This document shows positions 26,401 to 37,972 of a stretch of 64,000 bases of DNA, piece by piece. The stretch's first letter is position 1. The number at the start of each line of letters is the position of its first letter. Under the pieces are notes generated by a model, which was not told the DNA's origin, searched no databases, and saw only the letters and a program-made list of their open reading frames with translations. The translations under genes and the position numbers were made by a program. This DNA comes from Rutidosis leptorrhynchoides (Eukaryota > Streptophyta > Magnoliopsida > Asterales > Asteraceae): contig NC_092333.1 of NCBI RefSeq assembly GCF_046630445.1, positions 101,716,501 to 101,780,500 of the forward strand, read 5' to 3'.

Positions 26401-28063
26401 TTCTTATTAGTTTTTGTGCCTTCAAATTACTAATAAGATGTAGCTTCGTGTTGCCCTTTTCTCCGTACACCATTAAGGGTTTTCCTTTTTCTCGTATAAT
26501 GCGAATTGCATTTTTGTAACAAACGATCTCCGCTTTCACTTCTTTCAACCAGTCCATACCGATTATCACATCAAAACTCCCTAACTCTACTGGTATCAAA
26601 TCAATCTTAAATGTTTCGCTAACCAGTTTAATTTCTCGATTCCGACATATATTATCTGCTGAAATTAATTTACCATTTGCTAATTCGAGTAAAAATTTAC
26701 TATCCAAAGGCGTCAATGGACAACTTAATTTAGCACAAAAATCTCTACTCATATAGCTTCTATCCGCACCCGAATCAAATAAAACGTAAGCAGATTTATT
26801 GTCAATAAGAAACGTACCCGTAACAAGCTCCGGGTCTTCCTGTGCCTCTACCGCATTAATATTGAAAACTCTTCCACGGCCTTGTCCATTCGTGTTCTCC
26901 TGGTTCGGGCAATTTCTAATAATGTGGCCTGGTTTTCCACATTTATAACAAACTACATTGGCATAACTTGCTCCGACACTACTTGCTCCGCCATTACTCG
27001 TTCCGACACCATTTGTTCCTTTCGTTCTATTAACCCCTGGTCCGTAGACCTCACACTTCGCCGCGCTATGACCATTTCTTTTACACTTGTTGCAAAATTT
27101 GGTGCAGAACCCCGAGTGATTCTTTTCACACCTTTGGCATAGTTGCTTCTGATTGTTGTTGTTGTTGCGGTTATTATTGTTGTTGGGATGATTGTTGTAG
27201 TTGCTGTTGTTGTTGTTGTTGTTGTTGTTGGGCCGTTTGTTGTAGTTGCGATTGATGTTGCGATTGTTGGGATAATTGTTGCGATTATTGTTGTAATTGC
27301 TGTTGTTGTTGTATTGGTGATTCTTATCACCGTTTTCCTCCCACTTTCTTTTGACTTGCTTCACATTGGCCTCTTCAGCAGTCTGTTCTTTAATTCTTTC
27401 TTCAATCTGGTTCACTAGTTTGTGAGCCATTCTACATGCCTGTTGTATGGAGGCGGGCTCGTGTGAACTTATATCTTCTTGGATTCTTTCCGGTAATCCT
27501 TTCACAAACGCGTCGATCTTCTCTTCCTCATCTTCGAATGCTCCCGGACACAATAGGCACAATTCTGTGAATCGTCTTTCGTACGTGGTAATATCAAATC
27601 CTTGGGTTCGTAACCCTCTAAGTTCTGTCTTGAGCTTATTGACCTCGGTTCTGGGACGGTACTTCTCGTTCATCAAGTGCTTGAATGCTGACCACGGTAG
27701 TGCGTACGCATCATCTTGTCCCACTTGCTCTAGATAGGTATTCCACCATGTTAACGCAGAACCTGTGAAGGTATGCGTAGCGTACTTCACTTTGTCCTCT
27801 TCAGTACACTTACTTATGGCAAACACCGATTCAACCTTCTCGGTCCACCGTTTCAATCCGATCGGTCCTTCGGTTCCATCAAATTCCAAAGGTTTGCAGG
27901 CAGTGAATTCTTTGTAGGTGCATCCTACACGATTTCCTGTACTGCTAGATCCAAGGTTATTGTTGGTATGTAGCGCAGCCTGTACTGCGGCTATGTTTGA
28001 AGCTAGAAAAGTACGGAATTCCTCTTCATTCATATTCACGGTGTGTCGAGTAGTCGGTGCCAT
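23489..28063 (-). CDS. Gypsy A gag-pol polyprotein, intact, 1524 aa
   Basis: Start ATG at 28063 ([10 protein letters not shown]); an upstream in-frame extension to 28099 is less likely. Order by residue: gag about 60-215 (WWNTYL 106-111), Asn-rich linker about 250-305, CCHC knuckles C324-C337 and C372-C385, aspartic protease D430-S-G-A, reverse transcriptase about 610-790 with FIDD at 764-767, RNase H from about 890 ([13 protein letters not shown]), integrase with HHCC zinc site (C-x2-C in [11 protein letters not shown]) and DDE core ([18 protein letters not shown]), C-terminal chromodomain ([13 protein letters not shown], [15 protein letters not shown]). The layout fits Tekay-type chromoviruses, which may target heterochromatin. 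No stop or frameshift. Confidence 0.97.
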   Translation of the reverse strand: MAPTTRHTVNMNEEEFRTFLASNIAAVQAALHTNNNLGSSSTGNRVGCTYKEFTACKPLEFDGTEGPIGLKRWTEKVESVFAISKCTEEDKVKYATHTFTGSALTWWNTYLEQVGQDDAYALPWSAFKHLMNEKYRPRTEVNKLKTELRGLRTQGFDITTYERRFTELCLLCPGAFEDEEEKIDAFVKGLPERIQEDISSHEPASIQQACRMAHKLVNQIEERIKEQTAEEANVKQVKRKWEENGDKNHQYNNNSNYNNNRNNYPNNRNINRNYNKRPNNNNNNNNSNYNNHPNNNNNRNNNNNQKQLCQRCEKNHSGFCTKFCNKCKRNGHSAAKCEVYGPGVNRTKGTNGVGTSNGGASSVGASYANVVCYKCGKPGHIIRNCPNQENTNGQGRGRVFNINAVEAQEDPELVTGTFLIDNKSAYVLFDSGADRSYMSRDFCAKLSCPLTPLDSKFLLELANGKLISADNICRNREIKLVSETFKIDLIPVELGSFDVIIGMDWLKEVKAEIVCYKNAIRIIREKGKPLMVYGEKGNTKLHLISNLKAQKLIRKGCYAVLAHVEKVQTEEKSINDVPIAKEFPDVFPKELPGLPPHRSVEFQIDLVPGAAPIARAPYRLAPSEMKELQSQLQELLERGFIRPSTSPWGAPVLFVKKKDGTFRLCIDYRELNKLTIKNRYPLPRIDDLFDQLQGSSVYSKIDLRSGYHQMRVKEDDIPKTAFRTRYGHYEFMVMPFGLTNAPAVFMDLMNRVCGPYLDKFVIVFIDDILIYSKNDQEHGEHLRKVLEVLRKEELYAKFSKCAFWLEEVQFLGHIVNKEGIKVDPAKIETVEKWETPKTPKHIRQFLGLAGYYRRFIQDFSRIAKPLTALTHKGKKFEWNDEQEKAFQLLKKKLTMAPILSLPEGNDDFVIYCDASKQGLGCVLMQRTKVIAYASRQLKIHEQNYTTHDLELGAVVFALKTWRHYLYGVKSIIYTDHKSLQHIFNQKQLNMRQRRWIELLNDYDFEIRYHPGKANVVADALSRKDREPIRVKSMNIMIHNNITTQIKEAQQGVLKEGNLKDEIPKGSEKHLNIREDGTRYRAERIWVPKFGDMREMVLRESHKTRYSIHPGTGKMYKDLKKHFWWPGMKADVAKYVGECLTCSKVKAEHQKPSGLLQQPEIPEWKWENITMDFITKLPRTASGFDTIWVIVDRLTKSAHFLPIREDDKMEKLARLYLKEVVSRHGIPISIISDRDGRFISRFWQTLQQALGTRLDMSTAYHPQTDGQSERTIQTLEDMLRACVIDFGNSWDRHLPLAEFSYNNSYHSSIEMAPFEALYGRKCRSPICWSEVGDRQITGPEIIQETTEKIIQIQQRLKTAQSRQKSYADIKRKDIEFEIGEMVMLKVSPWKGVVRFGKRGKLNPRYIGPFKIIDRVGPVAYRLELPQQLAAVHNTFHVSNLKKCFAKEDLTILLDEIQINEKLQFIEEPVEIMDREVKRLKQNKIPIVKVRWNARRGPEFTWEREDQMKKKYPHLFPEDSSTPSTA

Positions 28064-28404
28064 TTCCTTCAAAATAGTTAAATGGAACAAGTTAATCATA
28101 CAGAATATTAAGAGTAGTTAATAGTATTTCGTAGCATAATATGAACTCATTTATAAAAGCTTTTTCTTCATATTAGCGTTTTATAAGTTTAAATTCGGGT
28201 AGTACCTACCCGTTAAGTTCATACTTAGTAGCTAATATACAATTCAACTACTACAATTCTATATGAAAAACTGATTATAATAATATTTCGCGTTCAAACT
28301 TTTATACAATATTTTACAAACTTACAATACCGCTTATTTTACATAAAGCATGAAATATAGCACACAATAACTTTGATACAAGATAGTTGTGAAGACAATT
28401 CTAG
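28064..28404. other. Spacer between F-box ORF and gag in gypsy A, with internal copy of the pre-LTR motif
   Basis: No gene. GTACCTACCCGTTAA at 28202-28216 repeats exactly the 15 bases that abut the 3' LTR at 23454-23468. It is part of a short palindrome (CGGGTA ... TACCCG). Confidence 0.8.
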
Positions 28405-29088
28405 CTAGTACACAAGTCGTTCAGCAAAGGCAATAAATACACGTAATTCATACATCCAGAAACAAGTCATGCATTCTGGTTTTACTAGGACTACTTCCCA
28501 TCCTTGGTCTTGTGCAACATAACCTTTATGGCCGTTGATAAGACAGCGTGTTGTAACGTCATCAAAGGGACGAGGGTTACGTAATGTCCAACAGTCCCGT
28601 AATAATCTAAAAACCTCATTTCTTACCCCAATTACCGACTCCGTCACTTGTGGAAACGTTTTGTTTAATAGTTGTAGCCCGATGTTCTTGTTCTCACTTT
28701 GGTGAGAAGCGAACATTACTAATCCGTAAGCATAACATGCTTCTTTATGTTGCATGTTAGCCGCTTTTTCTAAATCACGAAGTCCAATATTCGGATATAT
28801 TGAGTCAAAATAATTTCTTAACCCGTTGCGTAAAATAGCATTTGGGTTCCCCGCAATATATGCGTCAAAGTAAACACATCGTAACTTATGGGTTTCCCAA
28901 TGTGATATCCCCCATCTTTCAAACGAAAGTCTCTTATAAACCAAGACATTCTTGGAACGTTCTTCGAATGTCTTACAAACTGATCTCGCCTTAAATAGTT
29001 GTGCCGAAGAATTCTGGCCGACTCTAGACAAGATTTCATCAATCATGTCTCCGGGTAGGTCTCTTAAAATATTGGGTTGTCTATCCAT
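28405..29088 (-). CDS. F-box protein (At2g35280-like) carried by gypsy A, 227 aa
   Basis: N-terminal F-box at about residues 8-50: LRDLPGDMIDEILSRV followed by RSVCKTFEERSKN. This is the Skp1-binding module of SCF ubiquitin ligases. The C-terminal part, with NPNAILRNGLRNYF, GLRDLEKAANMQHKEACYAYG and a Cys-containing tail, matches the plant F-box family typified by At2g35280, which has Sel1-like repeats. It lies in sense orientation between the acidic ORF and gag, has no intron and is intact. It is not part of the standard gypsy gene set, so I infer capture of a host transcript or gene. Whether it is expressed, and from a spliced or full-length LTR transcript, is unknown. The family call rests on recalled pattern and a search would settle it. 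Confidence 0.85.
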   Translation of the reverse strand: MDRQPNILRDLPGDMIDEILSRVGQNSSAQLFKARSVCKTFEERSKNVLVYKRLSFERWGISHWETHKLRCVYFDAYIAGNPNAILRNGLRNYFDSIYPNIGLRDLEKAANMQHKEACYAYGLVMFASHQSENKNIGLQLLNKTFPQVTESVIGVRNEVFRLLRDCWTLRNPRPFDDVTTRCLINGHKGYVAQDQGWEVVLVKPECMTCFWMYELRVFIAFAERLVY

Positions 29089-29225
29089 TTTGTATTTTTA
29101 AACTGTAAAATAGACAAGAGTTAGATTCATAAAAAAAATACTTATTAATACAAGCAATTTTTACATATATCATAAAGCATAAGAACACTATATTCCATAT
29201 ATTACACCACACGAATACAACTATC

Positions 29226-29840
29226 TTATTCCGACTCGCTCGTTTCTTCTTCTTCGGTTTTGGTTCGTTTTGCCAAGTTTCTAGGGATATATGATGTTCC
29301 CCTAATACGAACCGTCGTTGTCCACATTGGTTTAGAAAAACCTGGTGGTTTAGAGGTTCCCGGGTCATTGTTACAACTTAAGGACTTCGGGGGTTGACGA
29401 TACATATAAAGTTCATCGGGGTTGGAATTAGATTTCTCTATTTTTATGCCCTTTCCCTTATTATTTTCTTTTGCCTTTTTAAATTCAGTTGGGGTAATTT
29501 CTATAACATCATCGGAATTCTCGTCGGAATCCGATTCATCGGAGAATTGGTAATCCTCCCAATATTTTGCTTCCTTGGCGGAAACACCATTGACCATAAT
29601 TAACTTTGGTCGGTTGGTTGAGGATTTTCTTTTACTTAACCGTTTTATTATTTCCCCCACCGGTTCTATTTCTTCATCCGGTTCCGATTCTTCTTCCGGT
29701 TCCGATTCTTCTTCCGGTTCCGACTCTTCTTCCGGTTCCTCTTCGGGAACTTGTGAATCAGTCCACAAATTATTCCAATTTACATTTGACTCTTCATTAT
29801 TATTAGGTGAGTCAATGGGACTTGTTCTAGAGGTAGACAT
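29226..29840 (-). CDS. Acidic repeat protein carried by gypsy A, 204 aa, function unknown
   Basis: Ser/Glu-rich protein with a hexapeptide repeat EEESEP (about residues 34-56) encoded by 18-bp DNA repeats. A basic patch (KRLSKRKSS, about 67-75) follows, then an acidic stretch (DESDSDENSDD) and a basic-to-acidic tail (RNLAKRTKTEEEETSESE). I recognise no enzyme motif. It is the first frame after the primer-binding site. Element C has an analogous, broken acidic frame in the same place. It could be a nuclear or RNA-associated accessory protein. An intact long frame in a young element suggests selection. Confidence 0.75.
   Translation of the reverse strand: MSTSRTSPIDSPNNNEESNVNWNNLWTDSQVPEEEPEEESEPEEESEPEEESEPDEEIEPVGEIIKRLSKRKSSTNRPKLIMVNGVSAKEAKYWEDYQFSDESDSDENSDDVIEITPTEFKKAKENNKGKGIKIEKSNSNPDELYMYRQPPKSLSCNNDPGTSKPPGFSKPMWTTTVRIRGTSYIPRNLAKRTKTEEEETSESE
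29676..29745. repeat. 18-bp tandem repeat in acidic ORF
   Basis: About four copies of GGTTCCGATTCTTCTTCC, coding on the minus strand for the EEESEP repeat. Confidence 0.9.
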
Positions 29841-30030
29841 CTATCACATAATATCAAACACGTTAAGAGATTAATATATCACATAATATTCATATGTTAA
29901 AAATATATAGTTTCCAACAAAAATGTTAAGCAATTATTTTTAAAGAAAACACGGTCGAAGTCCAGACTCACTAATGCATCCTAACAAACTCGATAAGACA
30001 CACTAATGCAAATTTTCTGGTTCTCTAAGA

Positions 30031-30047
30031 CCAACGCTCTGATACCA
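30031..30047 (-). promoter_or_regulatory. Gypsy A primer-binding site (tRNA-iMet)
   Basis: Minus strand TGGTATCAGAGCGTTGG, two bases inside the 5' LTR. TGGTATCAGAGC is the standard complement of the plant initiator Met tRNA 3' end. Confidence 0.95.
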
Positions 30048-30049
30048 AC

Positions 30050-33000
30050 TGAAATGTCCCGTTCTTATTGATTAAAAACGTTCCATATTAATTGATTTCG
30101 TTGCGAGGTTTTGACCTCTATATGAGACGTTTTTCAAAGACTGCATTCATTTTTAAACAAACCATAACCTTTATTTCATCAATAAAGGTTTAAAAAGCTT
30201 TACGTAGATTATCAAATAATGATAATCTAATATATCCTGTTTACACACGACCATTACATAATGGTTTACAATACAAATATGTTACAACAAAATAAGTTTC
30301 TTGAATGCAGTTTTTACACAATATCATACAAGCATGGACTCCAAATCTTGTCCTTATTTAAGTATGCGACAGCGGAAGCTCTTAATAATCACCTGAGAAT
30401 AAACATGCTTAAAACGTCAACAAAAATGTTGGTGAGTTATAGGTTTAACCTATATATATCAAATCGTAACAATAGACCACAAGATTTCATATTTCAATAC
30501 ACATCCCATACATAGAGATAAAATCATTCATATGGTGAACACCTGGTAACCGACAATAACAAGATGCATATATAAGAATATCCCCATCATTCCGGGACAC
30601 CCTTCGGATATGATATAAATTTCGAAGTACTAAAGCATCCGGTACTTTGGATGGGGTTTGTTAGGCCCAATAGATCTATCTTTAGGATTCGCGTCAATTA
30701 GGGTGTCTGTTCCCTAATTCTTAGATTACCAGACTTAATAAAAAGGGGCATATTCGATTTCGATAATTCAACCATAGAATGTAGTTTCACGTACTTGTGT
30801 CTATTTTGTAAATCATTTATAAAACCTGCATGTATTCTCATCCCAAAAATATTAGATTTTAAAAGTGGGACTATAACTCACTTTCACAGATTTTTACTTC
30901 GTCGGGAAATAAGACTTGGCCACTGGTTGATTCACGAACCTATAACAATATATACATATATATCAAAGTATGTTCAAAATATATTTACAACACTTTTAAT
31001 ATATTTTGATGTTTTAAGTTTATTAAGTCAGCTGTCCTCGTTAGTAACCTACAACTAGTTGTCCACAGTTAGATGTACAGAAATAAATCGATAAATATTA
31101 TCTTGAATCAATCCACGACCCAGTGTATACGTATCTCAGTATTGATCACAACTCAAACTATATATATTTTGGAATCAACCTCAACCCTGTATAGCTAACT
31201 CCAACATTCACATATAGAGTGTCTATGGTTGTTCCGAAATATATATAGATGTGTCGACATGATAGGTCGAAACATTGTATACGTGTCTATGGTATCTCAA
31301 GATTACATAATATATAATACAAGTTGATTAAGTTATGGTTGGAATAGATTTGTTACCAATTTTCACGTAGCTAAAATGAGAAAAATTATCCAATCTTGTT
31401 TTACCCATAACTTCTTCATTTTAAATCCGTTTTGAGTGAATCAAATTGCTATGGTTTCATATTGAACTCTATTTTATGAATCTAAACAAAAAAAGTATAG
31501 GTTTCTAGTCGGAAAAATAAGTTACAAGTCGTTTTTGTAAAGGTAGTCATTTCAGTCGAAAGAACGACGTCTAGATGACCATTTTAGAAAACATACTTCC
31601 ACTTTGAGTTTAACCATAATTTTTGGATATAGTTTCATGTTCATAATAAAAATCATTTTCTCAGAATAACAACTTTTAAATCAAAGTTTATCATAGTTTT
31701 TAATTAACTAACCCAAAACAGCCCGCGGTGTTACTACGACGGCGTAAATCCGGTTTTACGGTGTTTTTCGTGTTTCCAGGTTTTAAATCATTAAGTTAGC
31801 ATATCATATAGATATAGAACATGTGTTTAGTTGATTTTAAAAGTCAAGTTAGAAGGATTAACTTTTGTTTGCGAACAAGTTTAGAATTAACTAAACTATG
31901 TTCTAGTGATTACAAGTTTAAACCTTCGAATAAGATAGCTTTATATGTATGAATCGAATGATGTTATGAACATCATTACTACCTTAAGTTCCTTGGATGA
32001 ACCTACTGGAAAAGAGAAAAATGGATCTAGCTTCAATGGATCCTTGGATGGCTCAAAGTTCTTGAAGCAAAATCATGACACGAAAACAAGTTCAAGTAAG
32101 ATCATCACTTGAAATAAGATTGTTATAGTTATAGAAATTGAACCAAAGTTTGAATATGATTATTACCTTGTATTAGAATGATAACCTACTGTAAGAAACA
32201 AAGATTTCTTGAGGTTGGATGATCACCTTACAAGATTGGAAGTGAGCTAGCAAACTTGAAAGTATTCTTGATTTTATGAAACTAGAACTTTTGGAATTTA
32301 TGAAGAACACTTAGAACTTGAAGATAGAACTTGAGAGAGTTCAATTAGATGAAGAAAATTGAAGAATGAAAGTGTTTGTAGGTGTTTTTGGTCGTTGGTG
32401 TATGGATTAGATATAAAGGATATGTAATTTTGTTTTCATGTAAATAAGTCATGAATGATTACTCATATTTTTGTAATCTTATGAGATATTTCATGCTAGT
32501 TGCCAAATGATGGTTCCCACATGTGTTAGGTGACTCACATGGGCTGCTAAGAGCTGATCATTGGAGTGTATATACCAATAGTACATACATCTAAAAGCTG
32601 TGTATTGTACGAGTACGAATACGGGTGCATACGAGTAGAATTGTTGATGAAACTGAACGAGAATGTAATTGTAAGCATTTTTGTTAAGTAGAAGTATTTT
32701 GATAAGTGTATTGAAGTCTTTCAAAAGTGTATAAATACATATTAAAACACTACATGTATATACATTTTAACTGAGTCGTTAAGTCATCGTTAGTCGTTAC
32801 ATGTAAGTGTTGTTTTGAAACCTTTAGGTTAATGATCTTGTTAAATGTTGTTAACCCAATGTTTATAATAACAAAAGAGATTTTAAATTATTATATTATC
32901 ATGATATTATGATGTACGAATATCTCTTAATATGATATATATACATTAAATGTCGTTACAACGATAAACGTTACATATATGTCTCGTTTCAAAATCATTA

Positions 33001-33300
33001 AGTTAGTAGTCTTGTTTTTACATATGTAGTTCATTGTTAATATAATTAATGATATGTTTACTTATCATAATATCATGTTAACTATATATATAACCATATA
33101 TATGTCATCATATAGTTTTTTTACAAGTTTTAACGTTCGTGAATCACCGGTCAACTTGGGTGGTCAATTGTCTATATGAAACCTATTTCAATTAATCAAG
33201 TCTTAACAAGTTTGATTGCTTAACATGTTGGAAACATTTAATCATGTAAACATCAATCTCAATTAATATATATAAACATGGAAAAGTTCGGGTCACTACA
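30050..33300 (-). repeat. Gypsy A 5' LTR
   Basis: 3251 bp, same length as the 3' LTR with a constant offset of 9847 and no difference seen in the blocks compared by eye. It drives transcription of the element toward lower coordinates. Confidence 0.97.
32410..32417 (-). promoter_or_regulatory. Candidate TATA box of gypsy A 5' LTR
   Basis: TTTATATC on the minus strand (context CCTTTATATCTAATCC), followed by CT- and CA-rich sequence typical of a plant 5' leader. Transcription would start near 32380. Inferred from sequence only. Confidence 0.45.
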
Positions 33301-33305
33301 ACTTC

Positions 33306-36300
33306 TGCATCATTTGATCCTCTCGTTCCCAGGTAAACTCAGGTCCTCGTTTGGCATTCCATCGTACTCAGACGATCGGAATCTTGTTACGTTTCAAAGT
33401 TTTGACCTCAAGGTCCATAATTTTAACAGGTTCTTCCACAAAGTGGAGTTTATCATCAATCGTAAGTTCTTCCAGTGGTATGAAAAGTTCGGGTGCAGCA
33501 AGACACTTCTTCAAGTTTGACACGTGAAAGGTAGGATGAACTGAGCTCAATTATGCTGGTAGATCCAAACGGTAAGCAACGGGTCCAACACGTTCCAAGA
33601 TTTCAAAAGGACCAATGTATCGTGGGTTTAACTTTCCACGTTTTCCAAAACGGATCACACCTTTCCAAGGCGCAACCTTCAACATTACACGGTCGCCCAC
33701 ATTGAATTCAAAGTCTTTACGTTTGAGGTCTGCATAACTCTTTTGACGATCACGGGCAGTCTTAAGTCTCGCTTGAATTTGAGCAATCTTCTCCGTTGTT
33801 TCATGGACTACCTCGGGTCCGGTGATTTGCATTTCGCCTACTTCGGCCCAACAAATAGGCGATCGACACTTGCGGCCATTAATACTCGAATGATAACTGT
33901 TGTTGTAAGAGAATTCGGTGAGTGGCAAATGCCTTTCCCAGGCCTTTCCGAAATCGATAACACATGCACGCAACATGTCCTCCAAAGTCTGAATCGTGCG
34001 TTCACTTTGCCCGTCGATCTGTGGGTGATATGCGGTACTCATGTCGAGACGGGTTCCCATGGCTTCTTGTAAAGAACGCCAAAATCTGGAAGCAAAACGG
34101 GGATCGCGATCTGAAATGATCGATAAGGGTACACCATGACGAGATATAACCTCTTTGATATATAGTTGAGCGAGTCTCTCCATCGTATCAATTTCCTTCA
34201 TGGCTAAGAAGTGTGCAGATTTGGTAAGACGGTCAACAATAACCCAGATGGTATCGTATCCGCCCACCGTCTTTGGTAATTTAGTAATGAAATCCATTAT
34301 TATCCTTTCCCACTTCCATTGCGGGATTTTTGGTTGCTGAAGTAACCCAGAGGGCCTCTGATGTTCGGCCTTAACTTTCGAGCAAGTCAAACACTTACCA
34401 ACATAAGTTGCAACATCCTTCTTAAGATTCGGCCACCAGTACTGTTCCTTAAGATCGTGGTACATTTTGCCGGCTCCTGGATGAATCGAATATCTCGACT
34501 TGTGGGCTTCATCTAATATAAGGTTCTGTAGATCTCCATAACGAGGTACCCAAATTCTTCCGGCATAGTATCGGAGTCCAGTCTCCTTAACCTCGAATCG
34601 AGAAATGAGAATGTTCAAGTGTTCGTGAGATATATTCTCTTCCTTGAGAGCCTCATCTTGGGCTGCTCGGATCTGACTATTGAGGTTCGAATAAATGGTG
34701 ATGTTCAATGCTCGGACACGAAGAGGTGCCATCCTCTCCTTTCGACTCAAGGCATCGGCTACAACATTTGCCTTACCAGGATGATAACGAAGTTCACAAT
34801 CAAAGTCGTTCAGCGTCTCAATCCATCGTCACTGTCTCATGTTTAGTTGCTTCTGATCGAAGATGTGTTGGAGGCTTTTATGATCGGTGAAAATAGTGCT
34901 CTTTGTTCCATAAAGATAGTGTCTCCATAGTTTTAATGCGAAGACAATGGCTCCAAGCTCGAGATCATGCGTTGTGTAATTTTGCTCATGAATCTTTAGT
35001 TGACGAGAGGCGTAAGAGATAACCTTTGTGCGTTGCATCAGTACACAACCAAAACCACTTTTCGAAGCATCGCAATAAACGACGAAATCGTCACTGCCTT
35101 CAGGAAGTGATAAGATAGGTGCGGTGGTTAACTTCTTCTTCAAGGTTTGAAATGCAGATTTCTGTTCGGGTTCCCAAATGAACTTCTTCCCTTTGTGAGT
35201 CAGTGTGGTCAAAGGACACGCAATCAGAGAGAAACATTCAATAAATCTTCGGTAGTAACCGGTGAGGCCTAAAAATTGGCGGATATGAGTTGGAGTAGTA
35301 GGGGTTTCCTACTTGCTGATAGCTTCGATCTTTGCGGGATCAACCTTGATACCTTGATCACTCACAACGTGACACAGAAATTGGACTTCCTTCAACCAAA
35401 ATTCACACTTGGAGAATTTGGCGTAAAGTTGCTCTTGTCTCAAGAGTTCCAACACTAGACGAAGATGTTGTTCATGTTCTTCTTCGCTTTTGGAGTAGAT
35501 GAGGATATCATCTATGAAGACGATAACGAACTTATCCAGGTATGGCTTGCAGACACGATTCATGAGGTCCATGAACACGGCAGGTGCATTGGTTAGACCG
35601 AATGGCATCACGAGAAACTCATAATGACCATAACGAGTTCTGAACGCAGTCTTCATCACAACACTTTCCTTCACCCTCAACTGTTGATAACCGGATTGCA
35701 AATCGATCTTTGAGTAAACGCTCGATCCTTGTAGTTGATCAAAAAGATCGTCAATTCAGGGAAGAGGATACCGATTCTTGATCGTCAATTTGTTGAGTTC
35801 ACGGTAGTCGATACACATGTGGAAGGATCCGTCCTTCTTCTTCACAAACAAAACAGGTGCGCTCCAAGGCGAGAAACTTGGTTGGATGAACCCACGGTCT
35901 AGCCGTTCTTGTAATTGGCTTTGCAACTCTTACATTTCGGAAGGTGCGAGTCGATAAGGTGCGCGAGCTACAGGTGCAGCTCCTGGCACTAAGTCGATCT
36001 GAAACTCTACTGCTCTCGGTGGTGGTAATCCAGGAAATTCTTCCGGGAAGACATCGGAAAATTCGTTCACAATTCGTACATCACCCACGCTCTTTACTTA
36101 GGTTTCTACTATTTTCACATGTGCTAGTACAGCAAGACGTCCCTTCCTCATGATCTTTTGCGCTTTCACGCAACTAATGAGGTTCAACTTCGAGGTACAT
36201 CTCTCTCCGTAAATAACCAGTGGCTCACCATCTCCTTGTGGTATGCGAAGGGCTTTATCTCCACAGATAATGTCGACCCTTATCTTGGTCAACCAGTCCA

Positions 36301-37672
36301 TACGGACAATAACATCAAAGCTTCCCAACTTAATCGGTATCAAGTCAATCTCGAAATCCACACCAGCTATGTTGATAATAGCTCCTCGACTAATATGGTC
36401 AACTTTCTCAAGTTTTCCATTGGCTACCTCTACAAGCATACTCTCCTTTAAAGAAACTAACGACCAATTTATGTTATCGCAAAAGTGTCTACATACATAA
36501 CTTCTATCGGCACCAGTATCAAATAGGACAGAAGCAAATAGATTGTTGATAGTGAATATACATGTCACCAAGTCAGGGTTCTCACGAGCATCCCTTGCAT
36601 TTACATTGAAAGCCCGTCCACGCGGTGGTCCGTCGTCCTTTCGCTTGTTGGGACACTCATTTCTGAAGTTGCCCGTTTGTCCGCATTCATAACACTTTCT
36701 CGGTCCATTGGGGTTCGGCTTCCCAGTCATGGTGGTGATCTTGCAGTCCCTGCCAATATGCCCGGTCTTTTTGCACTTTTCACAAACAACGATACAATAC
36801 CTGGTATGGTGCTTGTAGCACCTCTTGCATTGTGGTAGAATACCCTTGTAGTTGGGGTTCGAGTTGGTATTCGGATTGGGATTTTCACCGTTGTTATTTC
36901 CTTTGAAACCCTCATGTCGCTTCGCCGGGTTTTGATCATAGGCTCTACCCTTATTGTTATCCCACTTTCGCTTATCACTACTACCCGCTTCAGACTTAGC
37001 CTTTTCCGGTTCATCGATGATGATTTGGTTCATTAAAGTGTGCGCCATGCGCATTGCTTCCAGGACATTGGGTGGCTTAGACGAGGTGACATTTCCCTTA
37101 ATGGACTTAGGAAGTCCCCACAAGTACCTTTCCATACGCTTAAACTCCGGGGTAACCATGGTAGGACACATCAGGGCTAATTCTAGATACCTACGGTTGT
37201 AACCATCGAGGTCGTTTTCCACAACCTTCAACTGCATAAACCCAATCTTCATCTTCTGGATCTCTGTCCTAGGGAAATATTCCTCAATCAGGGCCCCTTT
37301 GAATTCCTCCCATGAGGTAGCAAATGCCTCATCAATACCCTTTGCTTGAGCCAAAGTGTTCCACCAAGTTAGTGCACCGTCTGACAGCGTACATGAAGCA
37401 AACTTGGTTTTGTTCGCCTCTGAGCAGTTACTAACTCGAAACACAGATTCTAATTTCTCGAACCACCTAGTGAGACCAACTGGCCCCTCCGTTCCACTAA
37501 AGTTGTGGGGTTTGTAGCTTTGAAGCTCTTTGTATGTGCACCCATTACGAATGGGCTGGATAACCGGTGGCGGTGGAGCTTGGGGGTTCATTTCCGCTAA
37601 AGCTGCGGCGACTCGTTCATTGATCATCTCCTCGATTTGGGCTGCGGTAGGTGTTGATCGTCCGTTGGCCAT
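33306..37672 (-). pseudogene. Gypsy C gag-pol, broken by nonsense codons and by element A
   Basis: One minus-strand frame from ATG 37672 to the A insertion at 33306. Order: gag (WWNTLAQAKG), CCHC fingers (CEKCKKTGHIGRDC, CYECGQTGNFRNEC with the usual His replaced by Asn), protease FDTGADRSY, RT with FIDD, RNase H, integrase, chromodomain start. In-frame stops at 36098, 35930, 35756, 35309, 34829, 33551 and 33368 (first bases, + coordinates); I found no frameshift. About eight codons are missing in the integrase after NNSYHSSI. The last codons of pol lie beyond A at 20121-20202. Relative of A but clearly diverged. Confidence 0.95.
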
Positions 37673-37972
37673 GGTGTTCTAAACAAAAATTTTGACTCAA
37701 GTCAAAATCCAGTATTCAATAAATAATAATACAGTATATGGTAACCAACATGGAATCAACACGTCACATATTTATTAAGTAATGCAACCAGGTACAAATA
37801 CCATAGAATCATCATACAGTAACGTAAATAGAACACTGTGCAAGAATTAAATAACGCAAAGTTCCATTCATTAATAATAATAAGTTGCATACATTCGCAT
37901 AGGTTCGTACAATACATAAGTGAAACATAAAACTACAAATGAGATTACATAATGAAATATACTACAAATGTC

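Larger units (their letters stand above)
20203..33300 (-). mobile_element. Gypsy A: full-length, young chromovirus-type LTR retrotransposon (13,098 bp)
   Basis: LTRs at 20203-23453 and 30050-33300, both 3251 bp, running TGTAGTGACCCG to GGGACATTTCA on the minus strand. Target duplication ACTTC at 20198-20202 and 33301-33305. The primer-binding site pairs with initiator methionine tRNA. Internal region 6596 bp: acidic ORF, F-box ORF, gag-pol, all minus strand and uninterrupted. The copy-to-copy offset is a constant 9847 and I saw no LTR difference, so insertion is recent and the element may be competent. It sits in the C-terminal pol region of element C. Confidence 0.97.

Noticed and set aside
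27143..27418. Valine/isoleucine-rich + strand frame
   Set aside because: Antisense shadow of the Asn-rich linker of the gypsy A gag-pol.
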